Below, piece by piece: positions 8,986 through 17,653 of a stretch of 64,000 bases of DNA. The DNA lies in the NCBI GenBank assembly GCA_965229345.1, contig OZ245872.1, positions 806,001 to 870,000 on the forward strand, written 5' to 3'. The translations under genes were made by a program, and so were the position numbers. The stretch comes from PBB1 sp965229345. GTDB lineage: Bacteria > Pseudomonadota > Gammaproteobacteria > Burkholderiales > Burkholderiaceae_C. The notes beneath the pieces are model-generated. The model was not told where the DNA came from, did not search any database, and was given only the letters and a program-made list of their open reading frames with translations. Each line of letters opens with the position of its first letter. Within the stretch, counting starts at the first letter, position 1.

Positions 8986-9922
8986 AGAAGTACAGCGCCA
9001 CCACGGACATCAGACGGCCACCGCGCAGGACGGGAATGGCCACCAGGGCATGCAGGCCGGTTCGTGCCGCCATGGCGCCGATGCCCGCCGGTTCATCGAC
9101 CGCGCTGCTGGTGACGGCCGGAACGCCGGTCAGCAGCAACCGGCCGATCGTGCCCAGTCCTCGCTCCAGCAGCACGCCAGGGGAGGCTTCGACACGGCCA
9201 TCGACCTCGCAGAAGCCACCGCCGCAGCTGAGCGTCTGTCGGGTCACGTCGGGATCCCAGAATTCGCAGCGGCGCGCGATCGGGGTGCCGAGCGCCGACA
9301 GGAAGGTCATCACGAAGGTCTCATCGCGAGGCGTGGCGCACGGAAAGGCGAAGCCGCGGTTGATGCCCACCTTCAGTGCCGTCTCGGCGCGCAGGAAGCG
9401 ATCGCTCTTGCCCAGATCCTCCATGAAAACCGGCCCGCCCAATTCCCAGGCCACGCCGGGCAGGCCGTTGCCGCGCCGGAAGCTGACACTGCGCGAGATC
9501 AGCTCGAACGCATCCGACATCGAGCCGTAGTAGCCATCGACCAGCGCCATGTCGGCGCCTTGTGCCGGGTCGTTGTGCCACAGCTCGATTGCGCCGGCGT
9601 GCGCGTCGTCATCGCCGCAGAACATCACCAGCACCGAGGTGAGAAAGTCGCCGGCGAAGATCGGCACCGCGATGCCGCAGGTGAGGCCATCGGCCTGAGC
9701 GGCTTTCGTGCGCTGGAAATACGAGCCCTCGAACTGCTTCAACACGATCGGCTGACCCTGCTCCCAGGCTTGGCCCGGCAGCCCTTCGCCGCGGCCGAAG
9801 CAGCGGGAACCGCTGGCCGCGCCGAAGCGGTTGGCGCTGCTGTACAGGCCACCGCTGAATTCGAGGTAGCTGCGGTCATGACTGGGCACCCAGACTTCGA
9901 CGACGCGGATGAAGGTCTTCAT
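8984..9922 (-). CDS. multi-GAF-like sensory protein
   Basis: 312 residues with no effector domain. The sequence contains repeated GAF-type halves. GRGEGLPGQAWEQGQPIVL (about 42-60) and RRGNGLPGVAWELGGPVFM (about 150-168) are each followed by a segment resembling the GAF core. A third, weaker copy begins near ERGLGTIGRLLLTGVPAVT, close to the end. GAF domains bind small ligands or tetrapyrroles and usually sit in signalling proteins; here they stand alone, as in proteins acting on a partner. The ATG at 9922 is used because MKTFIRVVEVWVP looks like a domain start. It is divergent from the AmpG-like gene (91 nt between start codons). Function unknown. Confidence 0.7.
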   Translation of the reverse strand: MKTFIRVVEVWVPSHDRSYLEFSGGLYSSANRFGAASGSRCFGRGEGLPGQAWEQGQPIVLKQFEGSYFQRTKAAQADGLTCGIAVPIFAGDFLTSVLVMFCGDDDAHAGAIELWHNDPAQGADMALVDGYYGSMSDAFELISRSVSFRRGNGLPGVAWELGGPVFMEDLGKSDRFLRAETALKVGINRGFAFPCATPRDETFVMTFLSALGTPIARRCEFWDPDVTRQTLSCGGGFCEVDGRVEASPGVLLERGLGTIGRLLLTGVPAVTSSAVDEPAGIGAMAARTGLHALVAIPVLRGGRLMSVVALYF

Positions 9923-10001
9923 CGAGGGCTCCACGAGAGTTGAAGCCCAGCGCAGCAATATGCACGCCAGGCCACGCTGCAGGCGCGGCGTGGCGCCTTC
10001 C

Positions 10002-10007
10002 TAGAAT
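10002..10007 (+). promoter_or_regulatory. -10 box of a probably leaderless promoter for the AmpG-like gene
   Basis: TAGAAT ends only 5 nt before the ATG at 10013, so transcription would begin at or beside the start codon. No ribosome-binding site is visible between them. The -35 region is not obvious. Confidence 0.35.
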
Positions 10008-10012
10008 GCCCC

Positions 10013-11635
10013 ATGCCCGATGCCGAACCGCGTGACGCTGCACCCTGGCCCGCCCGCCCGCCGAAACGCCTCGACCCCGGCATGGTGCACCGGCTGGCAG
10101 TGGTCACGGTGCTCGGCTTCGCCTCCGGCCTGCCGCTGGCGCTGACGGGCCAGGCCATGCAGGCCTGGCTCAGCCTGGAGGGGCTGGACGTGGCCTCCAT
10201 CGGCTTTCTCAGTCTGGTCGGCCTGCCCTACACCTTCAAGTTTCTCTGGGCGCCGTTGATGGACCGCTTCGAGCTGCCGTGGCTCGGCCGTCGGCGCGGC
10301 TGGCTGGTGCTCACGCAGCTCGCCTTGGCGGGCACGCTGCTGTGGCTGGCGGAGACGTCGCCATCGCAGGCCACCCGCAGCTTTGCGCTGCTGGCCGTGC
10401 TGGTGGCCTTTGTCGCCGCCTCGCAGGACGTGGTCATTGACGCGTACCGCACCGATCTGCTGGCCGCCCGAGAGCGCGGCCTGGGCTCATCCCTCAGTGT
10501 GCTGGGCTATCGGCTGGCGATGATCCTGTCCGGCGGCATCGCGCTGATCTGGGTCGACCCGTCGAATGCGAGCCAGCCCGGCGGCTGGACCTGGCCCGAG
10601 GTGTACCGCTTCATGGCCGCCTTGATGGCTGGCGCTGCGGTGCTGTCGGCCATTGCGCTGCCGCGCGTCCCGTCGGTCGGCGACCGCTCCAGCGTGGCAC
10701 GGCAGGACCTGCTGGGCTTCGCCGCGCTGCTGGCCGCGGTGGCGGTCGGCTTCGTCGTCAGCGACCGCTTCGGCCCCCCGATCGCCCACGCGCTGCTGGC
10801 CCCTTGGTTCGACGGCAGCACGCTGGACGCCGGCCTCCAGCGCAAATGGACCGATCTGCTGGCTCTGCTGCTGGGCCTGGCGTTCACGCTGCCGCTGGCC
10901 GCCTGGGCCGCACGGGCGGCGAAGTTCCAGACCCTGCTCAACGGGCTGGACAGCTACTTCTCCCAGCGCGGGGCGGCCGCCTTCCTGGCGTTCATCGTGC
11001 TCTACAAGCTGGGCGACGCCTTTGCTGGCTCGTTGATGACGCCTTTCCTGCTGAAGGCGATGGTGTTCAGCCCGGCCGAGGTCGGTGTCGTCAACAAGCT
11101 GATCGGCCTGTGGCTGACGATCGGCGGTGCGCTGCTCGGCGGCCTGCTGATGCTGCGGCTGGGCCTGTGGCGCGCGCTGTTCCTGTTCGGCGTGCTGCAG
11201 ATGGCCAGCAACCTCGGCTTCTGGTGGTTGGCCGTTCACGGCAAGGGTGCGGTACCCGGCTTCGTGCTGCCGCCGTTCGACTGGGGCTTCGTCAAGCTGG
11301 CGCAGGCCACCGACATCGACGGCGGCTTGCTGATGGTCATCGCCGCCGAGAACCTCTCCGGCGGCATGGGGACCGCCGCGTTCGTCGCCTTCCTGATGAG
11401 CCTGTGCAACCAGCGTTTCACCGCCACGCAGTACGCTCTGCTGTCGGCGTTCGCCTCGGTCGGGCGGGTCTGGGTCGGCCCGCTGGCTGGCGTGCTGGCG
11501 GAGGCCATTGGCTGGCCCACCTTCTTCGTCGTGTCCACCGTGCTGGCGCTGCCAGCGTTGGGCATGCTGTGGTGGCTGCGCGATGCGGTGCGTGAACTGG
11601 AGGTTGATTCCAGCGCTCCAACCGCCGACGATTGA
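10013..11635 (+). CDS. AmpG-like muropeptide permease (MFS)
   Basis: A 540-residue major facilitator protein with about 12-14 hydrophobic segments. The start of the membrane domain (VTVLGFASGLPLALTGQAMQ, then GLPYTFKFLWAPLMDRF and GRRRGWLVLTQ) is the AmpG pattern. AmpG imports GlcNAc-anhydro-muropeptides released during cell-wall turnover, feeding recycling and, where present, beta-lactamase induction. Its presence fits the murU gene 10 kb away. A long cytoplasmic or linker segment near the middle (about residues 250-290) makes it slightly longer than E. coli AmpG (491). Substrate is inferred from family. The M48 protease gene follows after 65 nt on the same strand. Confidence 0.85.
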   Translation: MPDAEPRDAAPWPARPPKRLDPGMVHRLAVVTVLGFASGLPLALTGQAMQAWLSLEGLDVASIGFLSLVGLPYTFKFLWAPLMDRFELPWLGRRRGWLVLTQLALAGTLLWLAETSPSQATRSFALLAVLVAFVAASQDVVIDAYRTDLLAARERGLGSSLSVLGYRLAMILSGGIALIWVDPSNASQPGGWTWPEVYRFMAALMAGAAVLSAIALPRVPSVGDRSSVARQDLLGFAALLAAVAVGFVVSDRFGPPIAHALLAPWFDGSTLDAGLQRKWTDLLALLLGLAFTLPLAAWAARAAKFQTLLNGLDSYFSQRGAAAFLAFIVLYKLGDAFAGSLMTPFLLKAMVFSPAEVGVVNKLIGLWLTIGGALLGGLLMLRLGLWRALFLFGVLQMASNLGFWWLAVHGKGAVPGFVLPPFDWGFVKLAQATDIDGGLLMVIAAENLSGGMGTAAFVAFLMSLCNQRFTATQYALLSAFASVGRVWVGPLAGVLAEAIGWPTFFVVSTVLALPALGMLWWLRDAVRELEVDSSAPTADD

Positions 11636-11700
11636 GAACCGGGCGTCAGCCCACAGCTGCCGAATTGCGACACTGACCACTCTGCCCGAGCTACACGACC

Positions 11701-12660
11701 ATGACCGCGGAATTCGATCCCCACGCCACCTTCGAGCCCGACCCCGCCACCGCTGCCGCCCTTTGGCATCACGCGGGCTGCGCCTGTCGCCTGCACGCCC
11801 GCCGTGGGTTTGGTCATGTGCTGCTGGGTGCGGGTGCGACCCTGGCGCTGCCGGGCTGGGCGCGGGACGGTGTCGAGGTCGAGAAGCAGTCCACGCTGGC
11901 CAAGCTGGTGCCTGCCGAGCAGATCGAAAGCGCGGCGGCGCAGCAGTACCAGCAGATGCTGCAGCAGGCCGCGGCGCAGAAGGCCCTGGCGCCGCCCAAC
12001 CACCCCCAGGTGATCCGCCTGAATGCGATCGCCCAGCGGCTGATTCCGTTCAGCAACTCGCCCAATCTGCGCAGCACGCCGCGCGCGGCCAACTGGAAGT
12101 GGGAGGTCAACCTGATCGGCAGCAAGCAGATCAACGCCTTCTGCATGCCGGGCGGCAAGATCGCGTTCTATTACGGCATCCTCGACACGTTGCAACTCAC
12201 CGACGACGAGGTGGCGCAGGTGATGGGTCACGAAATCGCCCACGCGCTGCGTGAGCACGCCCGTGAGCGCATGGGCAAGTCGGCGGCGACGCGGGGCGCG
12301 ATCGAGATCGGAGCGGCGCTGCTGGGCCTGGGCGGCGGTGGGCGCTACCTCGCCGACATGGGCAGCCAGTTGCTGACACTGAAATTCGGGCGCGACGATG
12401 AATCCGAAGCCGACAAGATCGGCCTGGACCTGGCCGCCCGCGGTGGCTACGAGCCGCAAGCCGGGGTGCGGCTGTGGCAGAAGATGTCGGTGGCCAACAA
12501 GGGCGCACCGCCGCAGTGGCTGTCCACCCATCCGGCCGGCACCACGCGCATCAAGGACATCGAGGCCAACATCCCGGCGGTGCAGGGGCTGTATGCCCGC
12601 GCTGACAAGCCGAAGCAGCGCTACGCACCACCCGCGCCCAGCGCGTCGGCGGCAAGCTGA
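11701..12660 (+). CDS. M48-family zinc metalloprotease, Tat-like signal
   Basis: 319 residues. The zinc-binding motif HEIAHALREH (HExxH at 177-181) and a downstream ESEADKIG segment (near 234) supplying the third ligand define an Oma1/BepA/LoiP-like M48 peptidase. Such enzymes degrade misfolded envelope proteins or help outer-membrane assembly. The N-terminus carries ARRGFGHVLLGAGATLALPG (residues 33-52), a twin-arginine followed by a hydrophobic stretch, suggesting Tat export; the 30 residues before it are unusually long for a signal n-region. A later start is possible, but no ATG lies between. The stop is 10 nt from that of the convergent esterase gene. Confidence 0.85.
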   Translation: MTAEFDPHATFEPDPATAAALWHHAGCACRLHARRGFGHVLLGAGATLALPGWARDGVEVEKQSTLAKLVPAEQIESAAAQQYQQMLQQAAAQKALAPPNHPQVIRLNAIAQRLIPFSNSPNLRSTPRAANWKWEVNLIGSKQINAFCMPGGKIAFYYGILDTLQLTDDEVAQVMGHEIAHALREHARERMGKSAATRGAIEIGAALLGLGGGGRYLADMGSQLLTLKFGRDDESEADKIGLDLAARGGYEPQAGVRLWQKMSVANKGAPPQWLSTHPAGTTRIKDIEANIPAVQGLYARADKPKQRYAPPAPSASAAS

Positions 12661-12670
12661 GCGCCTGCGC

Positions 12671-13336
12671 TCAGACGGCCAGGACCTTCAGCAGCCAGCG
12701 GTTCAGGTCGCTGACTTCCTGGGCGCACACGGAATGCGCCATCGGGTACTCGTGCCAGTCGACCACGCAGCCCAGCGCCTGCAGCGTGTCGCGTGCGGCG
12801 GTCGCACGCGACAGCGGCACCACGCTGTCACCGATGCCGTGCGCCAGGAACACGGGCAAGGCCATGCTCGCGGCGCTGCGCTCGGCGGCGGTGGTGTCGG
12901 CCAGCGGCAGATAGCCTGACATCCCGACCAGGCCGGCCAGGCGCTCGGTGTGTCGCAGCCCGGTGAGCAAGGTCATCGCGCAACCCTGCGAGAAGCCCGC
13001 CAGCACGATGCGTGAGGCGGCGATGCCGCGCTCGCGTTCCTTCGCGATCAGCGCCTCGATGTCCAGCCGCGAGGCGCGCAGTCCAGCCTCGTCTTCGCGG
13101 CGCACCAGATCGGCATGCAGCAGGTCGTACCAGGCGCGCATCGCCATGCCGCCGTTGATCGTCACCGGGCGCACGGGTGCATGCGGAAACACAAAGCGCA
13201 CCGGGCCGATCGCCTCCAGCCGCAGTTCCTCGGCGATCGGCACGAAATCGTTGCCATCGGCGCCCAGGCCGTGCAACACGATGATGCTGGCCGTGGGGTT
13301 CGGCGCGGTTTCGAATTCGATGGTTTGAAGCGTCAT
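12671..13336 (-). CDS. alpha/beta-hydrolase, carboxylesterase/lysophospholipase-like
   Basis: 221 residues, a typical bacterial carboxylesterase of the LYPLA/YpfH type (abhydrolase_2). The oxyanion segment LHGLGADGND, the nucleophile elbow GFSQG (Ser116), Asp170 in HGIGDSVVP and His201 in PMAHSV form a complete catalytic triad. No signal peptide is visible, so it should be cytoplasmic, hydrolysing short-chain esters or lysophospholipids; the physiological substrate is unknown. The ATG at 13336 is preferred over an upstream start because the fold begins at MTLQTIEFETAP. It lies just downstream of the RND operon on the same strand. Confidence 0.88.
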   Translation of the reverse strand: MTLQTIEFETAPNPTASIIVLHGLGADGNDFVPIAEELRLEAIGPVRFVFPHAPVRPVTINGGMAMRAWYDLLHADLVRREDEAGLRASRLDIEALIAKERERGIAASRIVLAGFSQGCAMTLLTGLRHTERLAGLVGMSGYLPLADTTAAERSAASMALPVFLAHGIGDSVVPLSRATAARDTLQALGCVVDWHEYPMAHSVCAQEVSDLNRWLLKVLAV

Positions 13337-13361
13337 GCCCAGATTGTTGCCCAGGCAGGCG

Positions 13362-16300
13362 TCAGGCGGGCGCTCGCGCGGCATCGTTCAGGCGATCGAC
13401 GCTGTCCGGGCGCCGCACGCGAAACCAGGCGGCATACAGCGCAGGAACGAACGCGAGCGTCAGCACGGTGGCGACGATCAGCCCGCCCATGATCGAGATC
13501 GCCATCGGCCCCCAGAACACACTGCGGGTCAGCGGGATCATCGCGAAGATGGCCGCCGCGGCGGTCAGCACCACCGGGCGGGCACGGCGGGTGGTCGCGT
13601 CGACGATGGCCTGCCAGTGTGCGGCACCGTGGGCGATGTCCTGGTCGATCTGGTCGACCAGGATCACCGCATTGCGCATGATCATGCCGCCAAGCGCGAT
13701 GACACCGAGCAATGCCACGAAGCCAAAGGGCGCCCGGAAGGCCAGCAGCGCCGGCACCACGCCGATCAGCCCGAGCGGTGCCGTCAGGAACACCAGCACC
13801 ATGCGCGCGAAGCTTTGCAGCTGCATCATCAAGAAAAGCAGCATCACCGCGAACATCAAGGGAAACACGGCGAACAGTGCCTTGTTGGACTTGTCGCTTT
13901 CCTCGATCGCCCCGCCCCGCTCGATGCGGTAGCCCGGTGGCAGGCTGTCGATGACCGGCTGCAGCGAGGGCCAGATCTGCTGCGTCGCGTAGGGCCCCTG
14001 CACGCCATCGGCCAGGTCGCTGCGCACGGTCAACACCATGTCCCGGTTGCGTCTCCACAGCACCGGCTCTTCGTAGGTCGCGTTGACGGTGGCGATCTGC
14101 GACAACGGCACCACCGCACCGCTGCGAGAGAAGAGCGAGACGTCCGGCAGGCGCTCCAGTGCCAGCCGTTCCTCAGGCACCGCACGCACCACCACGTCGA
14201 CCAGCTCTTCTCCACGGCGCAGCTGGGTCACCGGGATGCCCGACAACACCGCCTGCGTCATGTTCGCGACCTCCGATGAGGCAAGGCCGAGCAGACGCGC
14301 CTTGTCCTGGTCGACCTGCACGCGCAGCGTGCGCACCTGCTCGTTCCAGTCGAGCTGTGTGTCTCGCACCAGCGGGCTTTGTCGAACCAGGTCGCGCACG
14401 CGATAGGCAATCTCGCGGACCTGCGCCGTGTCGGGCCCGATCACCCGAAACTGCACCGGAAAACCCACGGGTGGCCCGAAGTCCAGCCGCAGCACGCGAC
14501 CGCGCAGGTCGGGGAAGTCCGCGTCGGCCTCGAAGATCGCCAGCAGGCGATTGCGCACGGCCTCTCGCTCGGCGATGCCGGCCGTCTGGATGACGAACTG
14601 CGCGTAGCACGGGTTGGGCAGCTCGGGCGACAGGCTCAGGTAGAAGCGCGGCGACCCGGCACCGGTGTAGGCGGTGAACGATGGCACCTGCGCATCGCCC
14701 TTCAGCACCTTTTCGAGCCGCTCGACCTGTGCCGCGGTCGCAGTGAACGACGAGCCCTCGCGCAGCCGCAGCTCGACCAGCAGTTCCGGCCGCGACGCCG
14801 TGGGGAAAAACTGCTGCTGGACCAGGCCCATGCCCGCGCCTGCGGCCACAAACAACAAGGCGGTCGCGGCGATCACCATCCACCGATGCTCGACACACCA
14901 GTCGAGGCTGCGGCGCATGCGTCGATAGGCGGGGCGGTCGTAGGGGTCATGCGCCGCCGCGGGTGCGGTGCCCGTGGCCAGGCTGGGCATCGACTTCGGC
15001 AGCAGCACTACGCCCAGGTAGGGCGTGAAGACCACCGCCACCAACCACGATGCCACCAGCGACACCCCGACCACCCAGAAGATGCCGCCGGCGTACTCAC
15101 CCGAGATCGACTGAGCGAAGCCGACGGGCATGAAGCCCGCGACCGTGACCATCGTGCCGGTGAGCATCGGGAAGGCGGTCGAGGTGTAGGCGAAGGTCGC
15201 CGCCTTGACGCGGTCCATGCCTTGCTCCATCTTCACCACCATCATCTCGACGGCGATGATGGCGTCGTCGACCAGCAGGCCCAACGCAATGATCAGCGCT
15301 CCGAGTGAGATGCGATCGAGCGCCCAGCCCGCGGCGTACATCACGATGGCGACCAGGCCCAGGACCAGGGGCACCGAGGCAGCCACCACCACGCCGGTGC
15401 GCCAGCCCAGGGCGATGAACGACACCGCCAGGACGATGGCGAGCGCCTCGAGGAACGAACGCTCGAACTCCCACACGGCGGCCTCGACGACCTTGGGCTG
15501 GTCAGCGTACTTCTCCAGGCGCACACCCACCGGCAGGCGGGCCTGCAGCTCGGCCTGGCGCGCATCCAGCGTCTGCCCGATCGCCAGCAGGTTGCCGCTG
15601 CGCGACACGGTGACGCCGATGGCCAGCACCGCTTCACCGTTGTGTCGAACGGTGAACGAAGGGGGGTCTTCCAGGGCGTTGCGGACGGTGGCCACGTCCG
15701 ACAGCCGCAGCAATCGGCCGCCCGCTTCGATCGGCAGCGCCTCGATGTCCGCGACATCGCGCAGGGGCCCGCTGATGCGCACGAAGGTGCGCTCGGCGCT
15801 GCCCTCGACGGCGCCAGACGGGGTGATCGCGTTCTGACGCGAGAGTGCGTCGATCAGGCTTTGCGGCGTCAGGCCCAGTGCAGCCAGACGCCTGCTGGAA
15901 AACTCCACATGAACCTGTTGCGCCTGTCGCCCGAGCAAATCGACCTTGTTGACGCCAGGCACGGATTGAAGCCCGCGCTTCAGATCTTCGGCCAGCGCCT
16001 GCAGTTCAGGCCATTCGAGCTCGGGAGCGTGCAAGGCATACAGCACGGTGTAGACGTCGGTGAACTCGTCATTGAAGAACGGACCGCGCACCCCATCGGG
16101 GAATTCGCCCCGAACGTCCCCGATCTTCTTGCGCGCCTGGTACCAGGCTGCTTCGAGCTGCTTCTTCGAGCTGCCGCCCTTCATCCACAGCGTCAGGCCG
16201 CCATAGCCCTGCCGTGAGAAGCTGCGGATGTAATCGATGCCGTCGATTTCCTGCAGCTCGCGCTCCATGCGGTTGAGCACTTCGTCCTGCACTTGCTGCG

Positions 16301-16475
16301 CCGTCGCGCCGGGCCACGCCACCACCGCGGTCATGGTCGGCACTTCGAAGTTGGGGTCTTCCAGCCGACCCAGTCGGGTGAACGATGCCAGCCCGAGGAT
16401 CAGCGTGGCGAGGATCAGGAACAGCACCATCTGGCGGTGTGTCACCGCCCATTCGGACAGATTGAATGACCTCAT
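13362..16475 (-). CDS. RND efflux pump, inner-membrane permease
   Basis: 1037 residues. The N-terminus NLSEWAVTHRQMVLFLILATL leads into TM1, followed by a large periplasmic loop, a cluster of membrane segments containing the proton-relay LLVDDAIIAVEMM, and a second, parallel half. The length and two-fold layout are those of AcrB/MexB-class or HAE-1-like transporters. It would extrude drugs or other amphiphiles using proton motive force, with the adaptor and outer-membrane protein encoded directly upstream. Its ATG overlaps the adaptor stop (ATGA), so translation is coupled. The open frame extends far upstream of this ATG but only as an out-of-frame shadow of the adaptor gene. Control is probably by the TetR gene at 19347. 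Confidence 0.93.
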   Translation of the reverse strand: MRSFNLSEWAVTHRQMVLFLILATLILGLASFTRLGRLEDPNFEVPTMTAVVAWPGATAQQVQDEVLNRMERELQEIDGIDYIRSFSRQGYGGLTLWMKGGSSKKQLEAAWYQARKKIGDVRGEFPDGVRGPFFNDEFTDVYTVLYALHAPELEWPELQALAEDLKRGLQSVPGVNKVDLLGRQAQQVHVEFSSRRLAALGLTPQSLIDALSRQNAITPSGAVEGSAERTFVRISGPLRDVADIEALPIEAGGRLLRLSDVATVRNALEDPPSFTVRHNGEAVLAIGVTVSRSGNLLAIGQTLDARQAELQARLPVGVRLEKYADQPKVVEAAVWEFERSFLEALAIVLAVSFIALGWRTGVVVAASVPLVLGLVAIVMYAAGWALDRISLGALIIALGLLVDDAIIAVEMMVVKMEQGMDRVKAATFAYTSTAFPMLTGTMVTVAGFMPVGFAQSISGEYAGGIFWVVGVSLVASWLVAVVFTPYLGVVLLPKSMPSLATGTAPAAAHDPYDRPAYRRMRRSLDWCVEHRWMVIAATALLFVAAGAGMGLVQQQFFPTASRPELLVELRLREGSSFTATAAQVERLEKVLKGDAQVPSFTAYTGAGSPRFYLSLSPELPNPCYAQFVIQTAGIAEREAVRNRLLAIFEADADFPDLRGRVLRLDFGPPVGFPVQFRVIGPDTAQVREIAYRVRDLVRQSPLVRDTQLDWNEQVRTLRVQVDQDKARLLGLASSEVANMTQAVLSGIPVTQLRRGEELVDVVVRAVPEERLALERLPDVSLFSRSGAVVPLSQIATVNATYEEPVLWRRNRDMVLTVRSDLADGVQGPYATQQIWPSLQPVIDSLPPGYRIERGGAIEESDKSNKALFAVFPLMFAVMLLFLMMQLQSFARMVLVFLTAPLGLIGVVPALLAFRAPFGFVALLGVIALGGMIMRNAVILVDQIDQDIAHGAAHWQAIVDATTRRARPVVLTAAAAIFAMIPLTRSVFWGPMAISIMGGLIVATVLTLAFVPALYAAWFRVRRPDSVDRLNDAARAPA

Positions 16476-17653
16476 CGCGCCGTGCTCGATGCGGCGGACG
16501 GCGCCGCTTGGATCGCACCTGCCAACGGCCGCGCAACCGCGCGCACGTGCATCGCGGCATCCAGCTTCTGCGCGCCGACTGACACCACCAGCGCGCCTTC
16601 GGCGAGTCCGCGCACGCGCACCCGGTCCTGGGTCTGCGACAGCACCTGCACCGGCGACCGCGTGAGCGTGCCCGCGCTTGCATCGACGACCCAGACCGTG
16701 GGTGATTGAGCTGTCGAGAGCACGGCGCCGAGCGGTAACAGCGCGGAGGGTTCGCGGTTCTGCCGGCTCAGGTTCAACTCGACCGTGTTCCCCAGCCGCG
16801 GAACCGCTGAGCTCGCGGCCGATGCCGCAGTCGTCGTGATGGTGTAGCGAGCCCGAAAGGTGCGCGTCGCGGCGCTGGCGGACGGTGCGAGTTCTCGCAG
16901 CCTCAATTCCAGCGGTGTGCCCGTGGCATCGACCGGCTGCGCAAGCAGGCGGGCGCTGGCGCGGTATGCATAAAGGTCGGGCGCCAGCGATTCCGGGACA
17001 TCGACCACCACATCGAGTGCATCCGGCCGCGCCAGCGTGATCAGGGCTTGGGCTTCGCCGATGACTTGACCGGCTTCGAACCGGCGGGCCGTCACCACGC
17101 CATCGAATGGCGCCGACAACGTGGCGTAGCCGAGGCGGCGGCGGGCCAGGTCCAGTTGGCCCTGCGCCTGCGCCAGATGCGCCACGGCCGCATCGGCGCG
17201 TGCTTGCTGCCGCTCGAGGTCGGCCGCGCCCACCGAGCCATCGCTCAGCAGCCGACGAAAGCGTGCCGCGTCGCTGGATGCCTGCTCCGCCTCGACCTGA
17301 GCGGCGCGCCACTGCTGTGCGGCGACATCGACGGCGAGCTGAAGGTCCGTATCGTCGAGCCGTGCCAGCACCTGCCCTGGCTTGACGCTTTGGCCCACCT
17401 CCACCGCACGCGAGGCGACCTTGCCCCCGATCCGAAAGGACAACTCGCTCTCGAAGCGGGCGCTGACGGTCCCGCTGAGACGGTGCCCGGCTTCGTCCGT
17501 GTCGTGATGCACCGGTGTCACATACACCGCTTGGATGGGAGTCGCGGGCTTGGGTGCCGGGCTGCATGCGGCCAGCACCAGCGCCGACGCCAGGCACGAC
17601 CAGAAGCGCAGCGAGCGCCAGGTCGGCGCATCGGGGTCATGGTGGGTGTTCAT
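16472..17653 (-). CDS. RND periplasmic adaptor (membrane fusion protein), lipoprotein
   Basis: 393 residues. A signal peptide ends in the lipobox VLAAC (Cys30), so the protein is lipid-anchored in the periplasm. The lipoyl-like half motif GGKVASRAVEVGQSVKPGQV, an alpha-helical hairpin (about 105-175, Ala/Gln/Arg-rich), then LSAPFDGVVTARRFEAGQVI and a beta-barrel domain follow the HlyD/AcrA order. It bridges the pump (overlapping downstream gene) and the outer-membrane channel (overlapping upstream gene, 4 bp). This kind of adaptor with short helical hairpin is typical of the MexH/VexE-like branch. Confidence 0.92.
   Translation of the reverse strand: MNTHHDPDAPTWRSLRFWSCLASALVLAACSPAPKPATPIQAVYVTPVHHDTDEAGHRLSGTVSARFESELSFRIGGKVASRAVEVGQSVKPGQVLARLDDTDLQLAVDVAAQQWRAAQVEAEQASSDAARFRRLLSDGSVGAADLERQQARADAAVAHLAQAQGQLDLARRRLGYATLSAPFDGVVTARRFEAGQVIGEAQALITLARPDALDVVVDVPESLAPDLYAYRASARLLAQPVDATGTPLELRLRELAPSASAATRTFRARYTITTTAASAASSAVPRLGNTVELNLSRQNREPSALLPLGAVLSTAQSPTVWVVDASAGTLTRSPVQVLSQTQDRVRVRGLAEGALVVSVGAQKLDAAMHVRAVARPLAGAIQAAPSAASSTAR

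Noticed and set aside
13362..17597. 1411-codon continuous frame that would fuse extra residues to the RND pump
   Set aside because: Everything before the ATG at 16475 is an out-of-frame reading of the adaptor gene; the pump begins with its standard N-terminus.
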